A stretch of DNA of 64,000 nucleotides from Anisodus tanguticus (lineage: Eukaryota > Streptophyta > Magnoliopsida > Solanales > Solanaceae): NCBI GenBank assembly GCA_034509755.1, contig CM067541.1:2964001-3028000 (forward strand). The letters run 5' to 3'. The notes under the pieces were generated by a model, which did no database searches, was not told where the DNA came from, and saw nothing but the letters and a program-made list of their open reading frames with translations. A program made the translations under genes and the position numbers. Within the stretch, counting starts at the first letter, position 1. Every line of letters begins with the position of its first letter. Shown piece after piece: positions 35,557-48,390 of this stretch.

Positions 35557-37009
35557 ATGGGTATGAAGTACCATTCTAGCAAATCCAATGCTTCTAATAA
35601 GTTTCTTTCTTTAAAATCTTCAACTATTCTCACAACAACTCTTTTCATTGCCTCTCTTGTTTACTTCTTTGCCCCTTCAAGAAATTCCCAAGAGCCACAT
35701 TTTTTGGACCATCATGGAGGTCTATTTCATGGCGATTTACGCGATGCGAAATTTCCATGGAACAAGCTTTCATTTGGACCAATTTCTCATGAGAAGCTTA
35801 AGTTAGCAGTATTTTCAAAAACATGGCCAATTGGAGCAGATCCTGGAGGAATGGAACGACACGCGTTTACGTTGTACACTGCCCTGGCTACTAAAGGACA
35901 TGAAATTCATATTTTCACTGTGCCATCTGATAGGAAATTTCATGATGACATTCATGATGGATCCCTTCATGTGTATTTTGCACCTAATGATCATGGATCA
36001 CTCAATTGTTCTCTAGCTTTTGATATATTTGATCAAGAAAACCAGGCTAGGCCTTTTGATTATGTGCACACTGAGAGTGTGACACTACCTCATTGGCGTG
36101 CTAAATTTGTGCCTAATCTGGCAGTGACATGGCATGGGATTTGGTATGAGATTATGCACTCTAAGCTATTTCAAGAACTTCTTGACAACCCCAATGGGCA
36201 AGGGTCTATGAATGAACTTCAAGAAACAATGCCAAGGCTCGTCGATGAAATTAAGTTCTTTTCGAGCTATTCTCACCATTATATGCATAAGCAATAGTGC
36301 AGGGGAAGTTCTAGTAAACATTTACCTACTCCCTCAAAGAAATGTACATGTTATACTCAATGGCATTGATGAGACAAACTTTGTCCATGACCCTATATCC
36401 GGATCAAATTTTCGCCAAAACATTGGGATCCCATCAAATGTTACCTTGGTTTTAGGGGTTGCTGGAAGGTTAGTAAGGGACAAGGGACATCCACTTCTCC
36501 ACGAAGCGTTTTCATTCATAACAAAGCGATATCCGGGAGTTTTTGTACTAGTAGCCGGGTCAGGGCCATGGGGGAAAAGGTACGCGGAATTAGGCCAAAA
36601 TGTGAAAGTTTTAGGTGCATTGGATGCCTCAGAGCTATCTAAGTTTTACAATTCACTTGATGTGTTTGTGAATCCAACATTAAGGCCACAAGGACTTGAT
36701 CTTACATTAATAGAAGCTATGCATTGTGGAAAACCTGTTTTGACACCAAATTATCCAAGCATAACAAGAACTGTGGTGTTGAATGAAGATTTTGGTTACA
36801 CATTTTCACCAAATGTAGGGTCATTTGTAGAAGCATTGGAGTCAGCAATAAGAGATGGTCCAGAAATTTTGCAAAGGAAAGGCATGATTTGCAATTCATA
36901 TGCAGTTACAATGTTCACTGCAACCAAAATGGCATTGGCTTATGAAAGGTTTTTTCTTTGTATGAAAAACAATAGATATTGTCAATACCCTCTTCCCACG
37001 GATTTCTAA
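35557..37009 (+). pseudogene. GT4-family glycosyltransferase with one single-base frameshift
   Basis: Resembles the plant membrane-anchored GT4 proteins such as Arabidopsis At1g19710/At1g75420 (substrate not established). It is intronless. Residues 1-241 read in one frame (35557-36279) and the rest in the +1 frame (36281-37009); ignoring base 36280 the whole is 1452 nt, 483 aa, the family's usual size. Segment order: short basic N-terminus, one membrane anchor about residues 22-41 (TTTLFIASLVYFFA), donor-side motifs PGGMERHAFTLYTAL and HGIWYE, then after the break ISNSAGEVLVNIY, ILNGIDE, AGRLVRDKGHPLL, AGSGPW and NPTLRPQGLDLTLIEAM (the E-containing nucleotide-sugar site). Only this single defect was found, so it is either a very young pseudogene or a sequence error; no splice pair at the site would repair it. 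The start at 35557 has an A at -3 (CTCAATGG). Confidence 0.85.
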
Positions 37010-38497
37010 AACATTTTTGGTTTTGCATATAGATATCCTATTACACTCATATTCAAGAGTCAATATTTTTTTCTTGGACTAATTTACTTGAATGTTACTC
37101 TCTTCGTTCCGTTTTACTTGTTCAGCGTGCATTTTGCACTCCGCTTAAAAATCATTAATTATGTATTTATTCCCTCCGGCCCAAGTTAATAGTCACTTTA
37201 ACTCAAATAGGTTATCCCAAAATAATTATCACTTTCAAAGCTAAAGATGGCAACTCTTTCCAACTATATCCTTAATTGCAAAGTATTTAAGAGGAATAAA
37301 TCATTCTACTTTTGGGATAACTTAGTAAACTATACTTTGAGAGTAATTGTTATGTTATTAGTGACCGTTTATAAAGAGCTGAAACGATAGTTAAATAAAC
37401 GAGCGGAGTATTTTATTAATAAATAATTAATTACAATAAGTTTGTAAATAAATTACTCGCCAGGAAAGAAGCGAGGAGGAAGCGAAGATTTATTCCTTAT
37501 GTAGATGTAGTGGATAAACCTTGCCACAGTCAATGACTGAGGAAAGATCACTTTTTGCCCTGCTGCTCTTGCTTCTCTAGCTACTGCTCCGGCTAAGAGG
37601 ATAAGAAATGAAATCCATTTGGATCTAGGGAAATCAAGAGCTATTAAAAGGTCTGATAACACTGAAAGTGATAAGAGTTTGAGATTGTAGTACTAATAAA
37701 TATTAATGATGAAGCTGGTGCAGTGGTTGGAAATACCAAATATCATTTGGACAAAGACCATAATTAAAGAACAAAGTATAAGTTGCACTTGCAACCCTAC
37801 AATTCTAAAGACAATTTATTTTTTGACAAATGCTTTCTCAAAGTTATACTAGAAAGTTGGTCAGCTGAATCTTTTGTGTTATTTTTTCTTCTGGAAAAGA
37901 TATCTATGTCAACAACAAAAAAATTACAGAGTAGAGGCTACTAGACCTTTACAAATCAAATTCGAAAAAAGAGGACCTATCCTCGATTCTTTTCATACTC
38001 AAAATAACCTGTTAATTCGAAAAACTTATACTAGTTGATGTAAGTCCTTGATAAAAATTTATTCAACTCTGGTGTTTACATTAACAACATTAACTAATAT
38101 ATTTTACTAGTTAAATAATAAATTAGGTGAAATTCATTGTAATCCCACCGAGTGGGGTCTGGAGAGGGTAGGATGTACACCTACCTTACCTTTATTAATT
38201 ACGCGCTAAATTGAGGATATGGTCACTTAATTTTCATTTTATTTCACTAAAGTGATTGAATTATTTTTTGCAAAGAAGGGATCAATTAACTTTATGTGAG
38301 TATCATGAAAGTCACTAAATAATTTTTGTAATTAAAAACTATTTAACTTTATCTAATTATCATGTAAAGTTATTATGAATAAATAAATAAACATTTTATA
38401 TGATACTTGAGTAAAGTTGAATGACTATTTGATTACAAAAAAAATAATTAATGTTTTGCTATGATTATTAGGACAAAAAAATAATTTTGGTGATTAA
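37010..38497. other. Spacer downstream of GT4 gene
   Basis: Contains the GT4 3' UTR and a MITE (37168-37410). A 69-codon minus-strand frame (37662-37453, IALDFPRSKWISFLILLAGA then TVARFIHYIYIRNKSSLPPR) has protein-like composition, but I do not recognise it. From 37700 to 38490 the DNA is AT-rich without a supported gene; a SINE-like scrap lies near 38136. Confidence 0.4.
37168..37410. mobile_element. Stowaway-like MITE
   Basis: Runs from TATTCCCTCCGGCCC to AACGAGCGGAGTA. The ends are imperfectly inverted, with inner blocks TTAATAGTCACTTTAA and TTATTAGTGACCGTTTA also inverted. Confidence 0.55.
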
Positions 38498-39173
38498 TTT
38501 TTTTAATAACCACCAAAGTAGGACATTACAAACCAGTAATAAGTTATACACAACTTACTAACATCTGAAATAAACACAAAGCTATCCTAGAACATAAGAT
38601 TATGCAGTACACACTGAATTCTAGGTGGAGCTCTAACACACAGTACAAAGACAATCTCATTGATCACATCTTCCTAGTTTCTGCTTTGTTCTCAAATATC
38701 CGCTTGTTTCTCTCAGTCCAGACAGCATGGATAATCTCAGTACACATCATTTTAAGAGCTTGAGCTTTCTGAGATCTTCCCTATGATATCTTGATCAACC
38801 ACTGCTGATGCTGCTCCCGGTTTGATGAAGTGTAGGTCTGCATTTGCATCCATTGGAGCACCCTATTCCACACAGTTCTAGTATAAGAACATTGTACAAA
38901 CAAATGTTCCCTTGTCTCATCACAGCTTTGGCATAGACAACATTTAGGCTCCACCTCAATCCCCCATTTTTTTTAAGTCTATCAGTAGTCAACAGCTTAC
39001 CCAGCAGGTGCAACCACATAATGAACAGAGCTTTGGGTCTGGCTGCATTTTGGAACATAATGCATTTCCAATGTACTATAGGATTAGTAGCAAGGAACTG
39101 ATAGTATATTTGCCTAATCAGACTTTTGCCAGGCTTGAACTGTACCTCAGAAACCAATTCGCTAGACTTAAAC

Positions 39174-39505
39174 TGTTAAACAAGGTATATACCCGTGATA
39201 TACACTTGGTATACATAGTGTATATCACGGTACAGCAGTGGCCTTCAGCCCATCTAGGCAGTGGCCTTCAGCCCATCACGGGCAGTATAGAAGTGTAGTA
39301 TATTAAGAATGTATATTGATGTAATATTGTAGTGTAAATGGTACCTTAATTAGTCTTGTACACTTACCATAATTGTATAGTTAGAATTATGGTAGAATAA
39401 GGTTTTAGGAATAGAATAGGAATAGGATTCTCCTATTATGAAAATATGTAACTTGTATATATACCTTTCAATTAATGAAAATAATCAAGGGGATTATTTC
39501 TTTCA
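39174..39505 (+). repeat. 5' LTR of nested copia element
   Basis: 332 bp, TG..CA ends. Contains a 14-bp-arm hairpin near the left end (CCGTGATATACAC and its complement) and two copies of a 23-bp unit with GGCCTTCAGCCCATC. Confidence 0.9.
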
Positions 39506-42500
39506 TGGTATCAAAAGTCTAGGTCAAACAAAATTTTCTCTCCCAAATTTTTGTTATTCCTCTAGGCCGAGACCCCCCCCCTCGGGTTTACCAAATTGTT
39601 CTTCCTCTCTCAAAATCTCTCTTACAAATCCCCCTTTCACCTCTTGTTCTTTCGTTATGTCTACGTCAAAGAACACATTTCTCCATGCCCTTGTTGTTTC
39701 TAACATCAAGAATCATATCCCGTTAATTCTTGAAATAAAAAACGTCCAATACGCGACGTGGGCCGAGTTGTTCAAAATTCACGCTCGTTCGCATCAAGTC
39801 ATCCATCACATAATCCCCGCGGCTCCTAATGATACTGAGGTCCCTAAACGCGAGGATGATCCTAAGTTATGGACAACACTTGATGCCACCGTCCTTCAGT
39901 GTATTTATTCTACTATTTCTACCGACCTATTGCAGATGATTATTGAGCCAGACGCTACGGCGATGGCTGCATGGGATAGACTGCGTGACATATTCCAAGA
40001 TAATCAAAATTCCAGAGCTGTTACCCTTGAACATGATTTTTCCCATGTCAACATGGAAAATTTCCCGAACGTTTCAGCATATTGCAAAACGTTGAAGGAA
40101 TTGGCAGACCAACTCCGCAACGTTGGTGCACCAGTTAGTGAAGATCGTCTTGTTTTACAGATGGTTGCTGGCCTATCCGAGGCCTATAGTGGCGTTGGAA
40201 CTCTCATTCGTCAAAGTAATCCTCTTCCAAGGTTCTATCAAGCCCGCTCCATGCTTACTTTGGAAGAAGCCGGTTTGGCTAAAAAGGCGGCTACTAATGC
40301 TAGTCCCGTGGTCATGATGACTTCCTCCACTAGTCCTCAAAATTTTGGTAACAATTCGAACCAAAACCGATCACACGAGGGTAGCAAAAATGGCCGAAAA
40401 AATAATGGGAAAAATCGCAGGGGCAAATGCGGCGGTTCCAACGGCAGTCACGGTGGCCAAAACAGTGGCAGGTGGCCCCATCCAGGATACAGTGGGCCAC
40501 CGACACACTGGTCTCAGCCTTGGGCCTCTGGGCCGTGGGCTTGGACCAGTGGACAGTGGCCCTATGACCCACCTCCACAACACATTCCAGCATTTGGCCA
40601 GTGGGCTTTCCAGCAGCCTCAACGGCCCACTGCCCACTGGCCACTGGCCCAGAAATTCCAGTCCCAGCAGTTACGGCCCAGGACAGTCCAGTTCTGGGCT
40701 TCTTGGGCCCCGGCCTCCGCAAGCTCACTATGTAGCTGGCCCCACTCAGACCGATATCGAGATTGCGATGCACACACTGGGTTTGACTCAACCGAACCCG
40801 AATTGGTATATGGATACCGGTGCCACTACCCACATGACATCCGATTCAGGTACGCTCTCATCTTATTCCAATTTGAGCAACCCTCGGGGTATAATTATCG
40901 GTAATGGTAACTCTATTCCAATTCAGGTTTATGGTCAGAAAACTTTGTCGCCCCCCAATCCACCCCTTATCTTGAAAAATACTTTACATGCCCCCAAATT
41001 GATTAAAAACTTAGTGTATCTCTGAAAGTTCACCACTGACAATTCTGTTACTGTTGAATTTGATCCTTTTGGTTTCTCTGTGAAGGATTTCAAGACGGGG
41101 AGTCCTCTCATGAGGTGTGATAGTAGGGGAGATCTTTATCCTATCACGTCCAGTTTCAGTCCATCGAGTCAAGCCTTGTTATCAGCCTTTGCAGCCATTT
41201 CTCCTTCCTTGTGGCATGCTCGCCTTGGTCATCCGGGATCCTCTATTTTGTCAGTTTTAGATAAAAATAGTTTTATTTCATGTAAGGGTACGAGTCGTAC
41301 TCCAATTTGTCAATCTTGTTCTTTAGGAAAAATTGTTAAGTTGTCATTTGTAGACTCAAATTCTCATACTTCAATGCCATTTGATATTATTCATAGCGAC
41401 CTATGGACGTCTCATGTTCTAAGTTCATTGGGTCATCGGTATTATGTTCTCTTTTTGGATGATTATTCTAAATTTTTATGGATGTTTCCAATTGCAAATA
41501 AGTCTCAAGTGTTTTCCGTCTTCGTAAAATTTAGAGTATTCATTTGAACCCAATTCGAAAGAGAAATAAAAAATATTCAGTGTGATAATGGAAAAGAATA
41601 TGACAATAGGGTGTTTTGGGAGTTCAATGCTAATAATGGGATCAATTTTCATTTTTTTTGTCCTCATACATCTTCACAAAATGGGAAAGCTGAACGCAAA
41701 ATTTGTTCCATAAATAACATTGTCCGCACTCTCTTAATTCATGCTTTCGTACCCCCATATTTTTGGCATCATGCTCTTCAAATGGCCACATGTCTCCTTA
41801 ACATAATTCCTTCCAAAGGTCTGCCATATTCTCCCCCCCTCCAAATTTTATATAATAAGAATCATTCTTATTCTCATCTTCAGGTTTTTGGGTGGTTGTG
41901 TTATCCGTTATTCCCGTCCACCACAATTAACAAACTTCAGACCCGGTCTACTCCGTGTGTGTTCTTGAGTTATCCGTCTAATCATCGTGGTTACAAATGC
42001 TTTGATTTATCCTCCAAGAAAATCATCATTAATCGCCATGTATTTTTGACGAAACTCAATTTGACTAAAGTTCATACTCCCGAGCCTTGTTCATATAATT
42101 TTTTGGATGATGGTATATCCCAGTATATTACTCACCATTTTTTAAACATGTCCCGCACAAAAAATTCTCAAGCGAGCCCACTGCCCGTTGGCCCCACTAT
42201 TCCGCCACAATTTCCCGTCACAATTTCCCGTCACTAGATCAGTTCCAGCGATTGGGCCAGTCCATCCCAATTCTGGAACTGGTCCAGTTCCTGCTCCAGT
42301 TTGCCGATTTGGGCCAGCAGGCCCACTGCCTGTTGGCCAGTCCATTCCGAGCCTAGAAAATTCCCAAAATCCACCCACTTCTTCCTCAAGTCATAGACCG
42401 ATCACTCGTAGTCAACGGGGTGTATCACCAAAAAGACATTTTAATTTACATTTGAATGTCTCTAAATCCCCCTTGCCCCGTAATCCTGTGTCTGCCTTAA

Positions 42501-44014
42501 ACGACCCGAATTGGAAAATTGTTATGACTGATGAATATAATGCTCTTATTGATAATAAGACGTGGGAGTTGGTGCCCCGTCCATCTGGTATTAATGTTAT
42601 CAGGTCTATGTGGAGTTTTGCTCATAAAGAGAATTCAGATGGCTCATTTGCTCGACATAAGGCGCGACTTGTGGGTGATGGTAAGACTCAACAGGTTGGT
42701 ATAGATTGTGGGGAGACGTTTAGTCCGGTGGTCTAACCGGCTACCATTCGCACTGTGCTTAGCTTGGCTCTTTCAAAGACATGGCCTATTCATCAGTTGG
42801 ATGTCAAAAATACTTTCCTATATGGTGATCTCAAGGAAACAGTCTATATGCATCATCCGTTGGGATTCAGGGATCCCAACCATCCTCATCATGTCTGTTT
42901 GTTGAAGAAGTCCTTATATGGGCTTAAGCAGTCTCCACGGGCCTGGTATACAAGGTTTGCTGACTATGTTTCGACTATTGGGTTCACTCACAGCAGGTTA
43001 GATAATTCCTTGTTCATCTACCGTCGTGGTTCGTCCTTGGCCTACATTCTGTTGTATGTGGATGATATCATTTTGACTGCCTCTTCCGATGCCTTACGTC
43101 AGTCTATCATGACCATGGTCAGCTCTGAGTTTGCTATGAAAGACTTAGGGCCCTTGAGTTACTTTTTGGGGATTGCCGTCAAGCGTCATTCAGATGGATT
43201 GTTTTTGTCTCAACGAAAGTATGCAGTTGAGATCATTGAGAGGGCTGGGATGTCATCATGTAAGTCCATTTCCACTCCAGTTGATACAAAGCCCAAGCTT
43301 AGTTCCACGGCCGGCGCACCCTACGAGGATCTGACCCGCTATCGCAGTCTTGCAGGGGCCCTTCAATATCTTACCTTTACAAGATCGGATATTACGTATG
43401 TCTCTAGCAGGTGTGTTTATTCATACATGATCCCATAATTGAGCACATGAATGCACTCAAACGCATCATTTGGTATATTCAGGGTACACTGGACTATGGT
43501 TTACATTTATATCCTTCCTCGACATCCACGCTTGTCTCATACACAGATGCTGATTGGGGTGGTTGTCTAGACACCAGACGGTCTACGTCTGGCTATTGTA
43601 TGTTCCTTGGCAACAACTTGGTCTCCTGGTCTGCGAAGCGTCAGGCAACTCTATCCCGCTCAAGTGCCGAGGCTGAATATCGGGGGTAGCTAATGTGATC
43701 TCAGAATCATATTGGTTACGTAATTTGCTTTTGGAGCTTCATTGTCCCATTCAGAAGGCAACCTTAGTATATTGCGATAATATTAGTGTCATCTACCTTT
43801 CAGGTAATCCGGTTCAGCAACAACGCACTAAGCATATCAAAATGGACATTCACTTTGTCCGTGAAAAGGTTGCTCGGGGTCAAGTTCGCGTATGCCATGT
43901 CCCGTCACGATATCAAATTGCAGACATCTTTACAAAGGGTCTGCCCGCGGTCCTTTTTGAAGATTTTAGGGACAATCTAAGCGTTCGAAGACCGCCCGCT
44001 ATGACTGCGGGGTG

Positions 44015-44369
44015 TGTTAAATAAGGTATATACCCGTGATATACACTTGGTATACATAGTGTATATCACGGGTACAACAATGGCCTTCAGCCCATCTCGG
44101 CAGTGGCCTTCAACCCATCTAGGCAGTGGCCTTCAGCCCATCACGGGCAGTATAGAAGTGTAGTATATTAGGAATGTATATTGATGTAATATTATAGTGT
44201 AAATGTTACCTTAATTAGTCTTGTACACTTACCATAATTGTATAGTTAGAATTATGGTAGAATAAGGTTTTAGGAATAGAATAGGAATAGGATTCTCCTA
44301 TTATGGAAATATGTAACTTGTATATATACCTTTCAATTAATGAAAATAATCAAGAGATTATTTCTTTCA
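44015..44369 (+). repeat. 3' LTR of nested copia element
   Basis: 355 bp, highly similar to the 5' LTR but with three copies of the 23-bp GGCCTTCAGCCCATC unit. That accounts exactly for the 23-bp length difference. Confidence 0.9.
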
Positions 44370-46559
44370 TAAACATTTTCCTAATCATCCAATAGGTCTG
44401 TTTCGGCACTAACACATGTTGCAGAGGTTGGTTCTTTATATAATAGGTGTAGATCCACCTAATTCACAGCTTGTCTTCTTTATGAACAATATCCCACTAA
44501 TGTTTAGCTATAGCTGCCCTATTCCAAATATAAAAATTGGTGATGTTCAGACCCCCTACCCTTTTTGGATTACACACCTTTTTCCAAGCCACCAATGCCT
44601 TTTTGGTAATGGATCCAGTCCCAGACCACAAATAACTTCTACAATGAAATTTAATCAACTTCAAGACTTTGGTTGGTAAGATGAACAACTGAGCCCAAAA
44701 AGCTTGAATACCAAATAATACCGACTTAATTAACTGTGTCCTCCAATCATAAGACAATTTCTAGCAGTCTATGGAGAGATCCTGGCTGTGATCTTGTTCA
44801 CAAGTGGTTGCCACTGTATAAGAGAGATCTTTTGAGTAGACAGTGGCAGCACACCTAAGTACCTAAATGGAAGAGTGCCCACAGAATAGCCTAGCTTAGT
44901 TAGAATACTATCATAGTGAAGCAGGCATGCATTAAGGTCACAGATGGTAGATCACCTCTAGTAAAAAGTTAGCAAATTATCAGCAAAGCACATATGAGTT
45001 ATACCAAGCTTAAAACACTTAGGATGAAATTTTAAACTCCTTCAAGCCATTCAACATTCTGCTGAGGTACTCCATACCAATAGCAAATAAAAAAGGTGAT
45101 ATTGGGTTACCTTATCTGAGACCTCTAGCAGCTTTAAAAGGTGTACTGGATTCTCCATTAATAATAATGCTATAACTGACTGTGGAGACACATTCCATTA
45201 CCCATTTAATATAGCTTACAGGAAAACCAAGCTCTATCATGACCTGCTCCAAGTATGCTCATTCTAAGGAGTCATAAGCTTTTTGTAAATCTATCTTAAT
45301 CATGCACCTAGGGGATATGTGCTTCATGTTATACACCTATACCAGCTCATGAGCTAAAACAACATTATCCCTCAATTTTCTACCAGAAATAAATTCAGCC
45401 TGAGCTTCACATATCACAGTAGACATCACATTTTGCATTCTTTTAGCTAACACCTTAGAAATTAATTTGTACAGGAATGTGCAACAAGCTATAGGCCTAT
45501 ACTCTTTGATAGTAACAGGGTGATCATTTTTGGGCACTAAAGTAACAGAGGTGCAATTAATAGGTTGATACATTTTACCTTGAATATTAGGAAAAATGGA
45601 ATGTGTTTTTTGTTATAAAAGACAGTTTACTAATGTGATATTTAAGCAAAGTTAAGTAACTTTTATATCATAAAAAATTAATAATTTTCATATAATAAGA
45701 TAAAATTAAGTGATCATTTATAAAATCAACCCACATATGCTGTGTAGAATACTATAGGTACTAAAGTCTACATAGTCGTTATGATATTCTTGGTTGACGT
45801 GGGTAGGTAGTTGCTATGGGTCAAAAGTTCAAGATCATTCATTTTTGAAATCATTCTTGTAAATCACTCTTTACTAACTCAACTTATTTTGGCCCGTTAA
45901 AATTTAGCCAAATCTACCTATTCGACACACTTTAGTGGTGACCAAGAAAGGATGGGGCGCAACGAAACTGAATGAATGTATATCCATAGCAAATTAAAAG
46001 TAACTTTTACCTATACTATATGATTGTACCTAGCAATATAAATATTATGTCATGCGTGTAATTCCAATAACAAAGCTCAAGATTGGACACACGAGCATTT
46101 TGAGCATAAAAGAGAAGTCAGCTGCTGTCGGCTCATAGGCAAATAAAAGGGCCACTTGAAGGAATCTTGGCTTAGCTTAGCTATTCTCAAATAAAATCTA
46201 ACTTCCAAAAGTTGGAAAGGGAATATGACAGTTTCAATAATGACCTTTCAGGACCTCAATAGAGGAAAATTAAAATTAGGCCACTGAAGAACGTAAAACA
46301 CAGTATAATTTAAGCACTTTGCTAGTCAAAGATAGTATAGTTTAAGATTATCTCCATAGAGATTGGTACAAATAATTAATCAAATAAAAACTTGCTTAGT
46401 ATTATTCAGGTGATCAGAATTTGAAGTTGTGGTTATAAATTAAGATTATCGACTACAAATATAATTAAAAGAAATTGACAACGAAAGCAAAGGTTACTAT
46501 TAATATGAGAAGTAAGGGTAGTAGACAACAGATGCAAAATTTTAGAAATTAGCTCTGAT

Positions 46560-47120
46560 TCGTTTTATCATTCTCTTCTAAATTTTTATTGAGTCTTTCG
46601 AATTCAATAAGTAATTAGTTTTACTCAAGAATCTAATAAATCTCTTCCGATTATTTATTCAGACTCTACAAATTAAACTAATGCAAGCCCCAAGAATCTT
46701 TAAGAACTATGAATAGAAATAGATCTTGAGACGACTTTTCACGAATACCACCAGCTAAATAACCCAAGATAAATTATTGAAGAGTCTCTTCCGATTACTT
46801 AATAGAATCATTCAATCAAGAGCTAAATCAGATTTTTATTAAGATAATTCAGAGAACACTTCTTGCGATTAAAGCAGAATATCTCAACAATCAAATAAAA
46901 CTACTATCCATGAGTTCAAGACCAGTGAAAGCCCTGTGAACATATGAAGGAAAACATTAAGGGTTTAGTCTAAAAGAAAACGTCTCTCGAATATTTTCTT
47001 CTCTTGGTTCAACCAATAATTCAAAAAGCTCTTTCGATTACTTAGAAGAATCACCAATTAAAACCAAACAAGATAATGCAGAGATATTTACCAAACTATT
47101 CCTCTTTCGATTAAATAAAA
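46560..47120. repeat. Irregular repeats of CTCTTYCGATTA
   Basis: Five related 12-mers at about 46645, 46786, 46862, 47030 and 47102 (TCTTCCGATTA, TCTTGCGATTA, TCTTTCGATTA), each followed by a short A-rich stretch. The spacing is irregular (70-170 bp), so it is a degraded repeat of unknown origin. Confidence 0.45.
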
Positions 47121-48390
47121 TAGTAAATAACTCTGCAATTCAATTCAAAACTCCATTAACGAATTCAAGCAATAAAACAAGAATCGAATCTAAAAACATC
47201 AATCAATACATCATGTCTGCCAAAATCCTAATAGAGATTACTCCATAATAGAAGAAAAGAACATCGATGAATAAGAACTAGAAAACATTACAACCGATGA
47301 TCGATCCAAACTTTCGTATTGAACCGAATCGTGATGGAAGTGACGAATTCAGGCGTCGAATACTCTTCTACGCTCCTTTGTTGCTCCAAAACCAAGATAA
47401 CCTAATTAGGATGAGCTAAAATATTATATAGTCTCAAGGGTTTGTCCGTAAAATGCCGAAATTAGCCTCGAATTAAATTTTCTCGTCGCCTCCGTGCGCG
47501 GTCGCGCAACCCCACTTTGTGCAACACTTCGCACAACACTTCAAAAGCTAGTTCACTCACTGTCTTGCATGCGCGATGACCTGCACAAAGTGACTCGCGC
47601 ACCTTTTTTCCTCCAATTACTCAATTGTTTCTTCTTTGTTTCATCCATTTTGCTCTCAAGTTATGCTCATCTTCACCTAGATACAAAGCGACACAAATTG
47701 ACAATAACCACATATGAAATTTCTAACTTCACATAAAAATCGTGTCAAATAAGCTCATAAAACTCGAGGAGAATATCACCATCAGCGACGAATTCGGAGG
47801 CAAATTCAAAATTTAAAGACGATAGATTTAATTTTTATATTCTCATTACTGAATATGTATTGCACTTTTACAATTACAAGCTCCAATTTTCACGACGCGT
47901 GTGGTATATATTTTTTTTGTGTGTCATAGTTATTAAATCCAATTGAATTGCGATTAAATCCATATTGCGTCAACCTTCGGACGAAGTGATGAAGATCCAT
48001 CGTAAAGTCAATAAGCAATTAGCAATGCCAACATCGTCACAGCTGCTACAATCCAAGTCTCAATGACTTGGCGCAATATATTCCTCTTATATTTGCCTAA
48101 CTAATTAACCACGTTAATCACCGAGCAATTCATATTATATGGTATTATCAGCTTTACATTTAGTTCAAAATAAGTGAATTTCTTAAGGAGTATGTCCAAA
48201 CTTAAAACATCATATAATATGAACTGAACAACCTTGTTGGAGCATAATAAAGCTTAATAAATAACCAATGACTATTGTAGATGTTATAGGGTTTGGACGA
48301 TCACGTATGATATTACATCACAACGAATCTAAAGATCCATTTAGTACAGTATTGTGTGCGCGCTTATTACTTGTGACTCAAATAAAATAA

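Larger units (their letters stand above)
39174..44369 (+). mobile_element. Ty1/copia retrotransposon inserted in LINE, full length with LTRs
   Basis: 5196-bp element with LTRs 39174-39505 and 44015-44369, target duplication TAAAC on both sides (39169-39173, 44370-44374), primer site TGGTATCAAAAGTC at 39506 and purine tract ending at 44014. Order on the plus strand: gag (39657-about 40600, UBN2 type) with a Trp/Pro/Gly-rich linker, protease with DTGATTHM (about 40815), GAG-pre-integrase HARLGHPG (about 41218), integrase (HSDLW at about 41395 to AERK at 41690), reverse transcriptase (LLYVDDIIL at about 43060) and RNase H (TDADWGG, AEAEY, TKGLP). Pol carries several stops and frameshifts (about 40650, 41024, 41547, 42237, 42734, 43436, 43687), so it is not autonomous. 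Copia by domain order (integrase before RT). Confidence 0.93.
38498..45600 (-). mobile_element. 5'-truncated, decayed LINE split by a copia insertion
   Basis: Minus-strand non-LTR retrotransposon in two parts. Upstream part 45600-44375: reverse transcriptase relics with VTIKEYRPIACCTFLYKLIS (45573-45337), a catalytic-site remnant FADN in place of FADD near 44980, and LPTKVLKLIKFHCRSYLWSG (44757-44497). Downstream part 39173-38498: zf-RVT-like C-terminus (MWLHLLGKLLTTDRL, 39157-38795) ending in a short A tail (T run 38498-38504 on the plus strand). Many stops and frameshifts, and no endonuclease domain. The left border is set by the A tail; the right border is approximate. Confidence 0.8.

Noticed and set aside
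40330..40833. 167-codon minus-strand frame within the nested copia element
   Set aside because: Shadow of the gag linker on the opposite strand, produced by GC-rich repeats.
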